Under the pieces are notes generated by a model. The model was not told the origin of the DNA. It saw nothing but the letters and a program-made list of their open reading frames with translations, and made no database searches. A DNA stretch of 7,281 nucleotides from Methanobacterium sp. (lineage in GTDB: Archaea; Methanobacteriota; Methanobacteria; Methanobacteriales; Methanobacteriaceae), in contig JAQVTJ010000088.1 of the NCBI GenBank assembly GCA_028700095.1, positions 1 through 7,281 on the forward strand. The letters are read 5' to 3'. This document shows positions 1 through 5,975 of the stretch, piece by piece. The position numbers were made by a program, and so were the translations under genes. Every line of letters starts with the position of its first letter. Position 1 is the stretch's first letter.

Positions 1-758
1 TAATTGCAGTGGACTGTGCACATGCCCATAAACCAAGTATTATAAACTTTGCAAAAACAATGAAAGATAATATTGATGCAGACCTAATTATGGGTAACAT
101 AGCAACAAGTCAAGCAGCTGAAGATCTTTTAGCAGCAGAAATTGATGGTTTAAAGGTGGGTATAGGGCCAGGATCCATATGTACAACTAGAATAATTGCA
201 GGAGTGGGAGTTCCTCAGTTAACAGCCATATCCAGTGTTGCTGATGTTGCCAAGGAATATGATATTCCTGTAATTGCAGATGGAGGTATAAGATATTCAG
301 GTGATGTTGCCAAGGCATTAGCAGTTGGTGCAGATGCAGTTCTGTTAGGAAGTTTACTTGCAGGAACTCAGGAATCACCAGGGGATGTTGTTATAATGAA
401 CGGCAGAAAATTCAAACAATACCGTGGAATGGGTTCATTAGGTGCAATGACAGGTGGAGTTGGTGCAGGAACAGACCGTTATTTCCAAGATGTTAAAGGT
501 CCAATGAAACATGCAAAACTTGTTCCTGAAGGAGTTGAAGGTGTAGTACCTTATAAAGGACCTGCAAATGAAATACTCTTCCAATTAATAGGAGGAATTA
601 AAGCTTCATTTGGTTATTGTGGTGCAGAAAATATTAAAGATATGCAGAAAAAAGCTAAATTTGTTAAAATCACATCAAGTGGCATGACAGAAAGCCATCC
701 ACATGATCTAACCATTACAAATGAAAGCCCTAATTATCCAACAACAAGATTAATATAA
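1..758 (+). CDS. guaB: IMP dehydrogenase, 3' part (5' end outside the window)
   Basis: This is the C-terminal half of inosine-5'-monophosphate dehydrogenase, which oxidises IMP to XMP with NAD in the committed step of GMP synthesis. The reading frame is open to the left edge (complete codons from position 3), and the visible part begins at the 'VDCAHAH' strand of the barrel. The catalytic loop GPGSICTTR is present, with the nucleophilic Cys encoded at 180-182. It is followed by the IMP phosphate-binding segment ADGGIRYSGDVAKAL, the flap residues DRYFQ, and LVPEGVEG before the K+/C-terminal region. About 250 residues are visible of a usual 480-500, so the CBS domains and start lie upstream. 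The GTG at position 9 is an internal valine codon, not a start. The stop is TAA at 756-758. The gene is followed by a T-run and then by mobA, which probably has its own promoter. All visible catalytic motifs are intact, and the identification is secure. Confidence 0.96.
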   Translation, partial: IAVDCAHAHKPSIINFAKTMKDNIDADLIMGNIATSQAAEDLLAAEIDGLKVGIGPGSICTTRIIAGVGVPQLTAISSVADVAKEYDIPVIADGGIRYSGDVAKALAVGADAVLLGSLLAGTQESPGDVVIMNGRKFKQYRGMGSLGAMTGGVGAGTDRYFQDVKGPMKHAKLVPEGVEGVVPYKGPANEILFQLIGGIKASFGYCGAENIKDMQKKAKFVKITSSGMTESHPHDLTITNESPNYPTTRLI

Positions 759-776
759 AAATAAAACATCATATTA

Positions 777-783
777 TTTTTTT
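777..783 (+). terminator. T-run terminator after guaB
   Basis: A run of seven T residues lies 19 bases after the guaB stop in otherwise AT-rich spacer. Archaeal RNA polymerase terminates on such non-template T-tracts without needing a hairpin, and no hairpin is obvious here. The position fits the end of the guaB transcript, but short T-runs are common in DNA this AT-rich. Confidence 0.4.
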
Positions 784-812
784 ATATTAATCTACAAAAT
801 CCCATTACATCC

Positions 813-821
813 TATTATAAT
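813..821 (+). promoter_or_regulatory. Candidate TATA box for mobA
   Basis: The sequence TATTATAAT, centred about 40 bases before the mobA ATG, would put transcription start near 841 by the usual archaeal spacing of about 25 bases. That gives a leader of about 15 bases that still contains the AGGTGA ribosome site. A second AT-rich box at 831-839 lies too close to the start codon to give a leader with a ribosome site. The assignment is weak because the whole spacer is AT-rich. Confidence 0.3.
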
Positions 822-844
822 TAATTTTAACATATAATTTCATT

Positions 845-850
845 AGGTGA
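845..850 (+). promoter_or_regulatory. Ribosome binding site that fixes the mobA start
   Basis: AGGTGA is complementary to the archaeal 16S rRNA 3' end (AUCACCUCCU) and sits five bases before the ATG at 856. It overlaps the in-frame GTG at 847, which could otherwise be mistaken for the start. The site therefore supports ATG 856. Confidence 0.75.
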
Positions 851-855
851 ATGGT

Positions 856-1461
856 ATGAAATCATTTATAATATTATGTGGAGGAATGAGCACACGAATG
901 GGTCAAGATAAAGGTTCAATGAATCTTTATGGAAAATCAATGATTATCCATGTGTTAGAACCAATTGTAAAAGTAGCAGATGAAATTATACTTGTTTTAC
1001 ATGATGAAAACCAAGTTAAGATCTATAAAAATCTTTTAAAAGAATTAAAATATAATAACACTATTTTTAAAATATGTACAGATATTATAAAAGAACAAGG
1101 ACCACTTGCAGGTATTTTAACAGGTTTAATGAATACAGTTTCAGACAAATCCCTGATAATTCCATGCGATTCCCCATTTATATCTGAATTATTTATAACA
1201 AAAATGTTTGAACAATCAAAAGACACTAATTTTGATGCATATGTCCCAAAATGGTCTGATGGCCATATAGAACCATTACATTCTATTTATAAAAAAGATT
1301 TGATATACACCATCAAAAAACTTCTTAACCAAGATATTAAAGATGTTAAAAGTTTAATATCAAAATCAAATGTTAAATTTATTAATGTACAATCTTTAGA
1401 TATTAGTGGTAGAAGTTTTTTGAATATAAACCAAAAGAAAGATATACTAAAATTTAACTAA
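856..1461 (+). CDS. mobA: MobA-family molybdenum cofactor guanylyltransferase
   Basis: This 201-residue nucleotidyltransferase probably attaches GMP to molybdopterin (Mo- or W-MPT plus GTP), giving the guanine dinucleotide cofactor used by formylmethanofuran dehydrogenase and formate dehydrogenase in methanogens. The family signature is complete: the GTP-binding loop LCGGMSTRMGQDK at residues 7-19, GPLAGI at 82-87, the metal-binding CDSPF (Asp105) at 104-108, EPLHSIY at 139-145 (usual form QPLHA-Y), and FLNIN at 188-192. The length is normal for MobA without a fused MobB domain. ATG 856 is chosen because AGGTGA lies five bases upstream and the product then begins directly with the first beta strand; a GTG at 847 would add three residues. 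The spacing to guaB (97 bases with a T-run) suggests separate transcription. moaE, another molybdopterin gene, lies about 4.5 kb away on the other strand. Related CTP- or GTP-using cofactor transferases share this fold, so the exact nucleotide is inferred from the family. Confidence 0.9.
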   Translation: MKSFIILCGGMSTRMGQDKGSMNLYGKSMIIHVLEPIVKVADEIILVLHDENQVKIYKNLLKELKYNNTIFKICTDIIKEQGPLAGILTGLMNTVSDKSLIIPCDSPFISELFITKMFEQSKDTNFDAYVPKWSDGHIEPLHSIYKKDLIYTIKKLLNQDIKDVKSLISKSNVKFINVQSLDISGRSFLNINQKKDILKFN

Positions 1462-1556
1462 CCAAACCCCTATAATATTATCCCTTTAAAAATAATAATT
1501 TATATCATAAAAATTACAATTATATCTACCTAAAATATCTAATTGAATCCCAAACA

Positions 1557-1564
1557 TTATATAA
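1557..1564 (+). promoter_or_regulatory. Candidate TATA box upstream of the thyA-like gene
   Basis: The sequence TTATATAA, with ATA following, is a close match to the archaeal TATA consensus. Its centre lies only about 28 bases from the ATG at 1589, so transcription would begin at or next to the start codon and leave the GGAGAT at 1576-1581 outside the message. A weaker box, TAAAATAT at 1531-1538, would give a leader of about 29 bases that includes the ribosome site. Which one is used cannot be told from sequence alone. Confidence 0.35.
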
Positions 1565-1575
1565 ATACTATATTT

Positions 1576-1581
1576 GGAGAT
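1576..1581 (+). promoter_or_regulatory. Ribosome binding site for the thyA-like gene
   Basis: GGAGAT lies seven bases before ATG 1589 and pairs with the archaeal anti-Shine-Dalgarno sequence. It supports ATG over the in-frame TTG at 1574, which overlaps the site and would add five residues. Confidence 0.55.
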
Positions 1582-1588
1582 TATTAGC

Positions 1589-2239
1589 ATGTTTACATTA
1601 GAAACTGCTCTAGTTCAAGATGCATGGAAATCTATTTTAAAAGAGATTATGTATAATGGTGAAGATGTGGAAGATGAAAGGAATTTACATACCAAAGAAC
1701 TTTTAAATGTGGTTGTAACTATTCTTGATCCTATTAATTCAAAACCTCCAGAAGGATATTTTTCTTCATCTGAAAAATATAAAAAAATAGAAAAACAATT
1801 ATTAGAAACAGATAACCATGTTGATGGTATTAATTATGGTAAAAGGATAAAGGAACATTTTGGATTTAAATTAGGTAGAAATATCTATAGTGTAAAAATA
1901 GATCAAATAGAATCAGTTGTAAACAGACTTAAAAAAGCTAAAACAAGTCGTAGGGCAACATTAACAGTATTTGATCCTTCAATAGATCAATATATTGATG
2001 ATGTGCCTAGTATGATAATGGTGGATTATAAAATTCGAAAAAATCAATTATATACCACTGCAATATGGCGAAGTCATGATATTTATGGAAGTTGGATCCA
2101 AAATTTCTTTGGTGTTAAAGGACTTAGTAAATATATTGCAAAATGTTTAAATATTAAATTAGGACCAATTATAATCCATTCAATAAGCGCCCATATATAT
2201 AAAACAAATTATAAAGATGTGGAAAAAATTATTATTTAA
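1589..2239 (+). CDS. thyA: Methanogen-type thymidylate synthase homologue with Ser in place of the catalytic Cys
   Basis: This 216-residue protein belongs to the methanogen thymidylate synthase family, thought to methylate dUMP to dTMP using methylene-tetrahydromethanopterin instead of folate. The N-terminal half is the family's own distinctive region. From about residue 119 it aligns with bacterial ThyA: SRR (120-122) matches the two phosphate arginines supplied across the dimer, WRSHD (160-164) matches QRSxD, Asn172 matches the dUMP-discriminating Asn, and SAHIY (200-204) matches DAHIY with its His and Tyr. Counting 20 residues back from the RS pair gives the catalytic cysteine of bacterial 'PCH'. 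Here it is Pro140-Ser141 (codon AGT, 2009-2011). The only Cys is Cys186, in the helix after the Asn. The length is normal and the frame intact. The protein is therefore either a very weak enzyme, repurposed, or affected by a one-base error (AGT versus TGT). Family assignment is confident; activity is not. The gene stands alone between mobA and a convergent gene. Confidence 0.85.
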   Translation: MFTLETALVQDAWKSILKEIMYNGEDVEDERNLHTKELLNVVVTILDPINSKPPEGYFSSSEKYKKIEKQLLETDNHVDGINYGKRIKEHFGFKLGRNIYSVKIDQIESVVNRLKKAKTSRRATLTVFDPSIDQYIDDVPSMIMVDYKIRKNQLYTTAIWRSHDIYGSWIQNFFGVKGLSKYIAKCLNIKLGPIIIHSISAHIYKTNYKDVEKIII

Positions 2240-2371
2240 ACTTATTAAAATCAAAAAAATATTCTAATTAAATATATAAAAAAAATAAATCTATAATTTT
2301 ACAGCATTCAAAATAGTATGGAAATATAATATTTTTTTTCTATGTTGAATTGATAATAAAAATTGGTAGGA
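2240..2371. terminator. Convergent AT-rich terminator region
   Basis: This 132-base gap lies between two genes that face each other. It holds T-tracts usable from both sides: T8 at 2332-2339 for the + strand thyA-like gene, and on the - strand A5 at 2358-2362 (T5 in the message, about 10 bases after the small gene's stop) and A8 at 2278-2285. No coding frame, RNA gene or strong hairpin was recognised. Confidence 0.45.
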
Positions 2372-2611
2372 TCAGAATTTCAGGGTGTTACAATTTATAT
2401 TATTCTGTGACTTTCCAATTTCTACAATTTCAGGATTGCGCCCCATTTCAAGCAGAAACTTATTTGTTGTTTCTATCATGTCAACATATGCACTTTTTGT
2501 AATTTTACATCCGTTAACAATTGCATAGGGCGGCATTTCTCCGTTCAACTTTTTAAACTCAATTATTTTAGTTACCATTTCTCGGTATTGTTTGAGAGTT
2601 AACCTCTCCAT
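2372..2611 (-). CDS. Small protein of two pseudomurein-binding-type repeats
   Basis: The 79 residues are made almost wholly of two diverged copies of a repeat about 30 residues long. Copy 1 (4-34) runs LT-x3-Y-x2-M ... EFKKLNGEMPPYAIVNG. Copy 2 (37-66) runs IT-x3-Y-x2-M ... KFLLEMGRNPEIVEIG. They share T, Y, M, F, G, P and the final G at matching positions. The pattern of a helix, then F-x4-G-x2-P-x4-5-G, is that of the pseudomurein-binding repeat found in Methanobacteriales wall proteins and in phage pseudomurein endoisopeptidases. Those proteins are usually large and secreted; this one has no signal peptide, membrane helix or catalytic domain, and ends in a short polar tail. It may be a true small protein or the remnant of a larger gene. 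The start is uncertain: ATG 2611 is preceded by GGTTGAT at short range, while GTG 2623 would give 83 residues. A weak TATA-like box lies near 2655-2665. Function is unknown. Confidence 0.65.
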   Translation of the reverse strand: MERLTLKQYREMVTKIIEFKKLNGEMPPYAIVNGCKITKSAYVDMIETTNKFLLEMGRNPEIVEIGKSQNNINCNTLKF

Positions 2612-2623
2612 TAAATCAACCAC

Positions 2624-2752
2624 TCTTAGTTTTTTTATTATATGTTTTTAAACACATAAATATTTTACGAATTATAATCCATTTTTTTATCCATTATTTC
2701 CATTTATTTTCCCTATTTATTTAACTTTTAAATATTTATTTTAACTAATAGG
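2624..2752. other. Intergenic spacer without a gene
   Basis: This 129-base spacer lies between two - strand genes. On the + strand it is rich in T and C, with irregular CCATT/ATTTATTT units (about 2677-2745). It has no open frame of note, no RNA-like hairpin and no clear T-tract on the - strand for the gene upstream. It may carry the promoter of the small repeat protein in its left half. Confidence 0.4.
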
Positions 2753-3523
2753 TTAATCTTTAATTTCAACTCTTGCCTCTGGATCAAATGGATTTGTCCT
2801 CATTGCAAGGGAAAATAGGTAAGGATAGTTATTCATCAAATATTCCATATATCCCACCCATTCATAGATCATAATATTATACACCCTTTCTATATCAAAT
2901 TTAAGATGTTGATAATCTGCATGGGTAAGATCATATATACAATCTCTTTTTTCAAGTTCTTCTGTCAGGTGGAAAACAGCCAGTAGTAAATCTGTGAATG
3001 TTTCATGTTCAAGAAGATTGGGATTTTCAAGTAATGTTAATAAAAATCCGTGTTTCCCATGAAGAAATTTTTTGGTTTCAATTAAAAATTGTATTGAAAC
3101 ATCATCATTTCCATTAATATCAAGGGAATATTTAGTGTTTACTATATCATTTTTTGCATTGTTAAAATCTCCATCAACCCAATTTCCATTGATTATTAAT
3201 TTTTTATTAATTTTTCCAGATTTTGAATCAAATTTAGAAATTTCTGTTAAAAGATCAGTTCCTACTTCACTGAAAAACACACCTATTACCATATTAAGTT
3301 TTTCAAGGAGAATATTTTTTTCACGTTCACTGATACTTGTTTCAATAATTAAAACAACCAAAAGAACTTCTATTGGAAGAAATGCAAGATCTATTCCCAG
3401 ATAAAACATTTCTGTTTGGGGTTGTTTAAATATTAAATATTGGATAATATAAAGGATTGCTGAGGATAATATTAATAGAATAGCTATTTTCAAACGCCAA
3501 CTAATTTTGTTTATGAGTTTCAT
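2753..3523 (-). CDS. Conserved hypothetical two-helix membrane protein
   Basis: I recognise this 256-residue protein as a type of conserved hypothetical seen in archaea and bacteria, but I know of no function or family name. It starts with a basic segment (MKLINKISWRLK), then two hydrophobic helices at about 13-32 and 40-62 (the second containing GIDLAFLPIEVLL). Next come a charged helix (SEREKNILLEKLNMV) and the segment GVFFSEVGTDLL. The remaining roughly 165 residues look soluble and mostly helical, with many acidic and His residues (FLHGKHGF, FHLTEELEKRD, HADYQHLKFD) and a distinctive end, PYLFSLAMRTNPFDP. With only a short loop between the helices, the large C-terminal domain is probably cytoplasmic. 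ATG 3523 gives the only start that includes both helices; it has no good ribosome site but does have a TATA box upstream. A gap of 89 bases separates it from cbiT, so it is probably transcribed on its own. Confidence 0.8.
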   Translation of the reverse strand: MKLINKISWRLKIAILLILSSAILYIIQYLIFKQPQTEMFYLGIDLAFLPIEVLLVVLIIETSISEREKNILLEKLNMVIGVFFSEVGTDLLTEISKFDSKSGKINKKLIINGNWVDGDFNNAKNDIVNTKYSLDINGNDDVSIQFLIETKKFLHGKHGFLLTLLENPNLLEHETFTDLLLAVFHLTEELEKRDCIYDLTHADYQHLKFDIERVYNIMIYEWVGYMEYLMNNYPYLFSLAMRTNPFDPEARVEIKD

Positions 3524-3566
3524 ATTTATCTGTATATTTTTTTTTTTAAATTGGTTTAATTATTTT

Positions 3567-3575
3567 TTTTATATA
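3567..3575 (-). promoter_or_regulatory. Candidate TATA box for the membrane-protein gene
   Basis: On the - strand the sequence TATATAAAA lies about 48 bases before the ATG at 3523, predicting transcription start near 3545 and a leader of about 22 bases. The leader shows no GGTGAT-like ribosome site. The box lies inside the cbiT-to-membrane-gene gap, supporting separate initiation there. Confidence 0.4.
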
Positions 3576-3612
3576 GTGATATAATTCTTTTGGAAATAAA
3601 TTTGATATAATT

Positions 3613-4179
3613 TTAATTTTGTTTTTTAGCAGAAATTATAGTAATAGGATTTTTTGCAAACATCATTGTACCTCTTTCTATAATTTTTCCTTTACTTATA
3701 GATATATCAACCACATCTGGTATTATTGAAAGTTCTTTAAAGGTTGAAATAGCTTCTACACAGGTTTCAAGAAGTATTGCTGTTATAATTATTCTACCAT
3801 TATTATTTAATTTATTATATCCCTTTTTAATTAATAATGGTAATTTACCACTGCTACCTCCAATAATAAGTAGATCAATATTGGTAAGTTTATCTAATAT
3901 ATCTAAACCATTACCTTCCAAAACTTTTATATTCTCATTTACACAGTGTTTTTTAATATTTTGTCTGGTTATTTCAATGGCTTTATGGTTAATATCAATG
4001 GCATAAACATATTTAGCTCTTTTAGCAAATTCTATTGTTAAACCACCAGTTCCACATCCAATATCAACAACAATATCTTGATTAGATACATTTGATTTAC
4101 ATAATACCAAGCATCTTATTTCTTCCTTGGTTGGACCAGGCACATCTGGATTTTTAATAAAATCTTCATCTTTTATCAT
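3613..4179 (-). CDS. cbiT: Cobalt-precorrin C15-methyltransferase (decarboxylating), CbiT
   Basis: CbiT is a SAM-dependent enzyme of anaerobic cobalamin synthesis that methylates C15 of the corrin ring and removes the C12 acetate carboxyl. The 188-residue product follows the known archaeal CbiT (MTH146 of Methanothermobacter, by recall) closely. It begins MIKDEDFIKNPDVPGPTKEE, has the SAM loop VVDIGCGTGGLT at 37-48, the acidic YAIDIN at 59-64 that binds the ribose, GGSSGKL at 107-113, and the family-typical ITAILLET (132-139) and ERGTMM (168-173). ATG 4179 is chosen because it matches the family N-terminus, has GGGGA six bases upstream, and overlaps the ubiX stop as ATGA. An in-frame ATG at 4197 would add six residues from inside ubiX. 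The 4-base overlap indicates translational coupling with ubiX. Cobalamin supplies the corrinoid methyltransferases and the Mtr complex. The length and all motifs are normal. Confidence 0.94.
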   Translation of the reverse strand: MIKDEDFIKNPDVPGPTKEEIRCLVLCKSNVSNQDIVVDIGCGTGGLTIEFAKRAKYVYAIDINHKAIEITRQNIKKHCVNENIKVLEGNGLDILDKLTNIDLLIIGGSSGKLPLLIKKGYNKLNNNGRIIITAILLETCVEAISTFKELSIIPDVVDISISKGKIIERGTMMFAKNPITIISAKKQN

Positions 4180-4736
4180 TGAATTTCCCCAGCCCATCTT
4201 TGGAATAAATTATTTTCTACACCTAGAACATCTAATATTTTGCCTATAATAAAATCCACTAAATCATCAATATTTTGGGGTGTATGGTAAAATCCTGGCA
4301 TTGCAGGTAAAATTATTCCACCTTCTTTGCTTATTTTTAACATATTTTCAAGATGTACAGATCTAAGTGGTGTTTCTCTAGGTACAATTACAAGTTTCCT
4401 ACGTTCTTTTAATGTAACATCTGCAGCTCTTGTTACTGCATTATTAGCATATCCATTTGCAATTGCTGAAAGTGTTTTCATTGTACATGGAATAATTACC
4501 ATTGACTCAAATTGGAAGGATCCACTGTTAATTGTAGATGTAAGGTCTTTTGGATGATAATATTCTGTAGCAATTTTTTTTATTTCATCTTCTTTAATTT
4601 CCAGTTCATATTCTAGTATAATTTTTGCGGGATCAGATACAACTACTGCAGTATCTTTTCCAAGATCTTTTAAAACTTCAATAAGTCTCTTACCATAAAT
4701 CACACCACTTGCACCTGTAATTGCTACAACTATCAT
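4176..4736 (-). CDS. ubiX: UbiX/Pad1-family flavin prenyltransferase
   Basis: UbiX joins a dimethylallyl group to FMN to make prenylated FMN, the cofactor of UbiD-type decarboxylases. Archaeal users include the proposed anhydromevalonate-phosphate decarboxylase of the modified mevalonate pathway, so this gene may indirectly support isoprenoid lipid synthesis. The 186-residue product is full length and shows GASGVIYGKRL (8-18), SGSF (71-74), IPCTMKTL (82-89), RAADVTLKERR (103-113), VPRETPL (118-124), LPAMPGFYH (143-151) and a C-terminal RW (180-181). These are the FMN- and phosphate-binding and catalytic elements of the family. ATG 4736 starts the first Rossmann strand and is preceded by AGTGAT four bases upstream. 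The gene follows the HD gene after 81 bases containing TATA-like TTATATTTT near 4780-4788, so it could have its own promoter. No UbiD partner is in the window. Related Cys-decarboxylating flavoproteins such as Dfp have different motifs. Confidence 0.93.
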   Translation of the reverse strand: MIVVAITGASGVIYGKRLIEVLKDLGKDTAVVVSDPAKIILEYELEIKEDEIKKIATEYYHPKDLTSTINSGSFQFESMVIIPCTMKTLSAIANGYANNAVTRAADVTLKERRKLVIVPRETPLRSVHLENMLKISKEGGIILPAMPGFYHTPQNIDDLVDFIIGKILDVLGVENNLFQRWAGEIQ

Positions 4737-4817
4737 TATATCACTTTTTAATTTATTAATGTAGATTATTTTTCTTGGTTAAAATATAATTCCAATTATA
4801 TTAGTAGTTTAACAAAT

Positions 4818-5975
4818 TTATTTTGGAATATCCATATAATCGTGAAATTGGAAATTTTTAATATTAGAATATTCTTCAGGTAAATATACACATAGATCTG
4901 CATGGTTAAACCTTGCATCTCTTAATGTACTTACTATGGTAGATATTTCACTTAGATTTAATAATTTGTCATTGGATGATACTTGAGTTTTCATTTCATC
5001 AAAGGACGGATAGTCAGGAACATCTACTATAACATATTCTTCTGGAATATTAAGTTCTTCTGATATTTCCCGTTCAAAAGTTTTGATTTTATCAGGTTTT
5101 ATTTTAAAAACTGCATTAGGATTTTCCAAGGTATCAAGTTTAAGTGAATATACGCTCTTAAAAAGTTTTCTATTATCTAGTCTATGCATCATATCACCTA
5201 TAAAACCTTTCTGATATCTGGCTTTGATTATAATGTCTAGATCATCGTAGATATAAATATTTTCAGGGTTAATATGTCCTTCTGTAAATAAGTGGTTAAG
5301 ACATCTTCTAAACATGGAATTTATTATTCTGGTTGTATGATGTTGGTAAACGCTAGGATACATAAAATATCGTGCAAGTAACATGGATTCAGCTGCCTGA
5401 ACACCTTTAGATTTAAGTATTAAATTATCTTCCAATTTCATATTATATATAAGTCTTTCAACATCTATAACACCATATGCAACACCAGTATAATATGAGT
5501 CTCTTAAAAGATAGTCCATTCTATCAACATCAAGGTCTCCTGATATTATCTGTCCAAGTCTGCCTTCTCCACTTATTAATTTAATTATTTCTTTAGGATC
5601 ACATTTTTCTTCTAGAATATCTGATAAATATGATTCTTTTATAAGTTTGGATGTTAATTCTTCATGTGATTTCTCAAGAACAGATTCAGATACATGTGAA
5701 AATGGACCATGACCTGCATCATGTAGTAATGCACATATTCGTAACATTTCCTTTTGATCATTGGAAAGATCCAAGTTATTTGTTAATCGGGAAGCTAGAT
5801 ACATTGTACCAATGGAATGTTCGAATCGTGTGTGATTTGCACCAGGATAAACAAGATATGTAAAACCTAACTGTTTAATCCGTCTAAGTCTTTGAATTTG
5901 TGGTGTGTCTATTAATTTAACTTCAAATTCATTTAACTGTAAATTTCCATGTAAGCTATCCCTTATAAATTTCAA
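4818..5975 (-). CDS. HD-domain phosphohydrolase, SAMHD1/YwfO-like (COG1078 type)
   Basis: This 385-residue cytoplasmic metal-dependent hydrolase resembles bacterial and archaeal SAMHD1-like dNTP triphosphohydrolases. The N-terminus FIRDSLHGN and LIDTPQIQRLRRIKQLG (22-38) are typical. Metal ligands follow: HTRFEH (48-53), LLHDAGHGPFSH (83-94, the HD pair at 85-86) and GDLDVDRMDYLLRD (146-159), where Asp151 matches the last metal ligand and Arg152 and Tyr155 match substrate contacts in SAMHD1. AESMLLARYFMYPSVYQH (195-212) is also family-typical. The C-terminal third is more variable. Translation starts at TTG 5975: the upstream stop of moaE touches it, AGGTGG lies four bases before it, and the protein then begins exactly where relatives do. 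Likely substrates are dNTPs, but archaeal members are not well defined and other nucleotides are possible. It is cotranscribed with moaE and lies in a cofactor gene run, so a repair or clean-up role on nucleotide cofactors is conceivable but unproven. Confidence 0.88.
   Translation of the reverse strand: MKFIRDSLHGNLQLNEFEVKLIDTPQIQRLRRIKQLGFTYLVYPGANHTRFEHSIGTMYLASRLTNNLDLSNDQKEMLRICALLHDAGHGPFSHVSESVLEKSHEELTSKLIKESYLSDILEEKCDPKEIIKLISGEGRLGQIISGDLDVDRMDYLLRDSYYTGVAYGVIDVERLIYNMKLEDNLILKSKGVQAAESMLLARYFMYPSVYQHHTTRIINSMFRRCLNHLFTEGHINPENIYIYDDLDIIIKARYQKGFIGDMMHRLDNRKLFKSVYSLKLDTLENPNAVFKIKPDKIKTFEREISEELNIPEEYVIVDVPDYPSFDEMKTQVSSNDKLLNLSEISTIVSTLRDARFNHADLCVYLPEEYSNIKNFQFHDYMDIPK

Noticed and set aside
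187..378. Open frame of 63 codons on the - strand inside guaB
   Set aside because: It lies wholly antisense to a highly conserved part of guaB, its product is low-complexity His/Leu/Gln, and it has no ribosome site. It is a codon-use shadow.
2153..2155. Cys186-type cysteine near the end of the thyA-like gene as a replacement nucleophile
   Set aside because: It falls in the helix after the dUMP-binding Asn (aligned with a non-catalytic position in ThyA), so it is unlikely to reach C6 of dUMP. Only a structure could revive the idea.
2677..2745. Possible tandem repeat of CCATTATTT/CCATTTATTTT-like units
   Set aside because: Units differ in length and sequence and are built of T-runs with CC spacers. 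This is AT-rich low complexity and not a true repeat array.
3072..3404. Open frame of 110 codons on the + strand inside the membrane-protein gene
   Set aside because: The - strand frame encodes two clear membrane helices and patterned motifs; the + strand product is a Ser/Phe-rich mirror with no recognisable family.
4327..4557. Open frame of 76 codons on the + strand inside ubiX
   Set aside because: Antisense to conserved UbiX motifs, with no recognisable product.
5651..5863. Open frame of 70 codons on the + strand inside the HD gene
   Set aside because: Antisense to the HD metal-binding motifs; its His-rich product mirrors the opposite strand.
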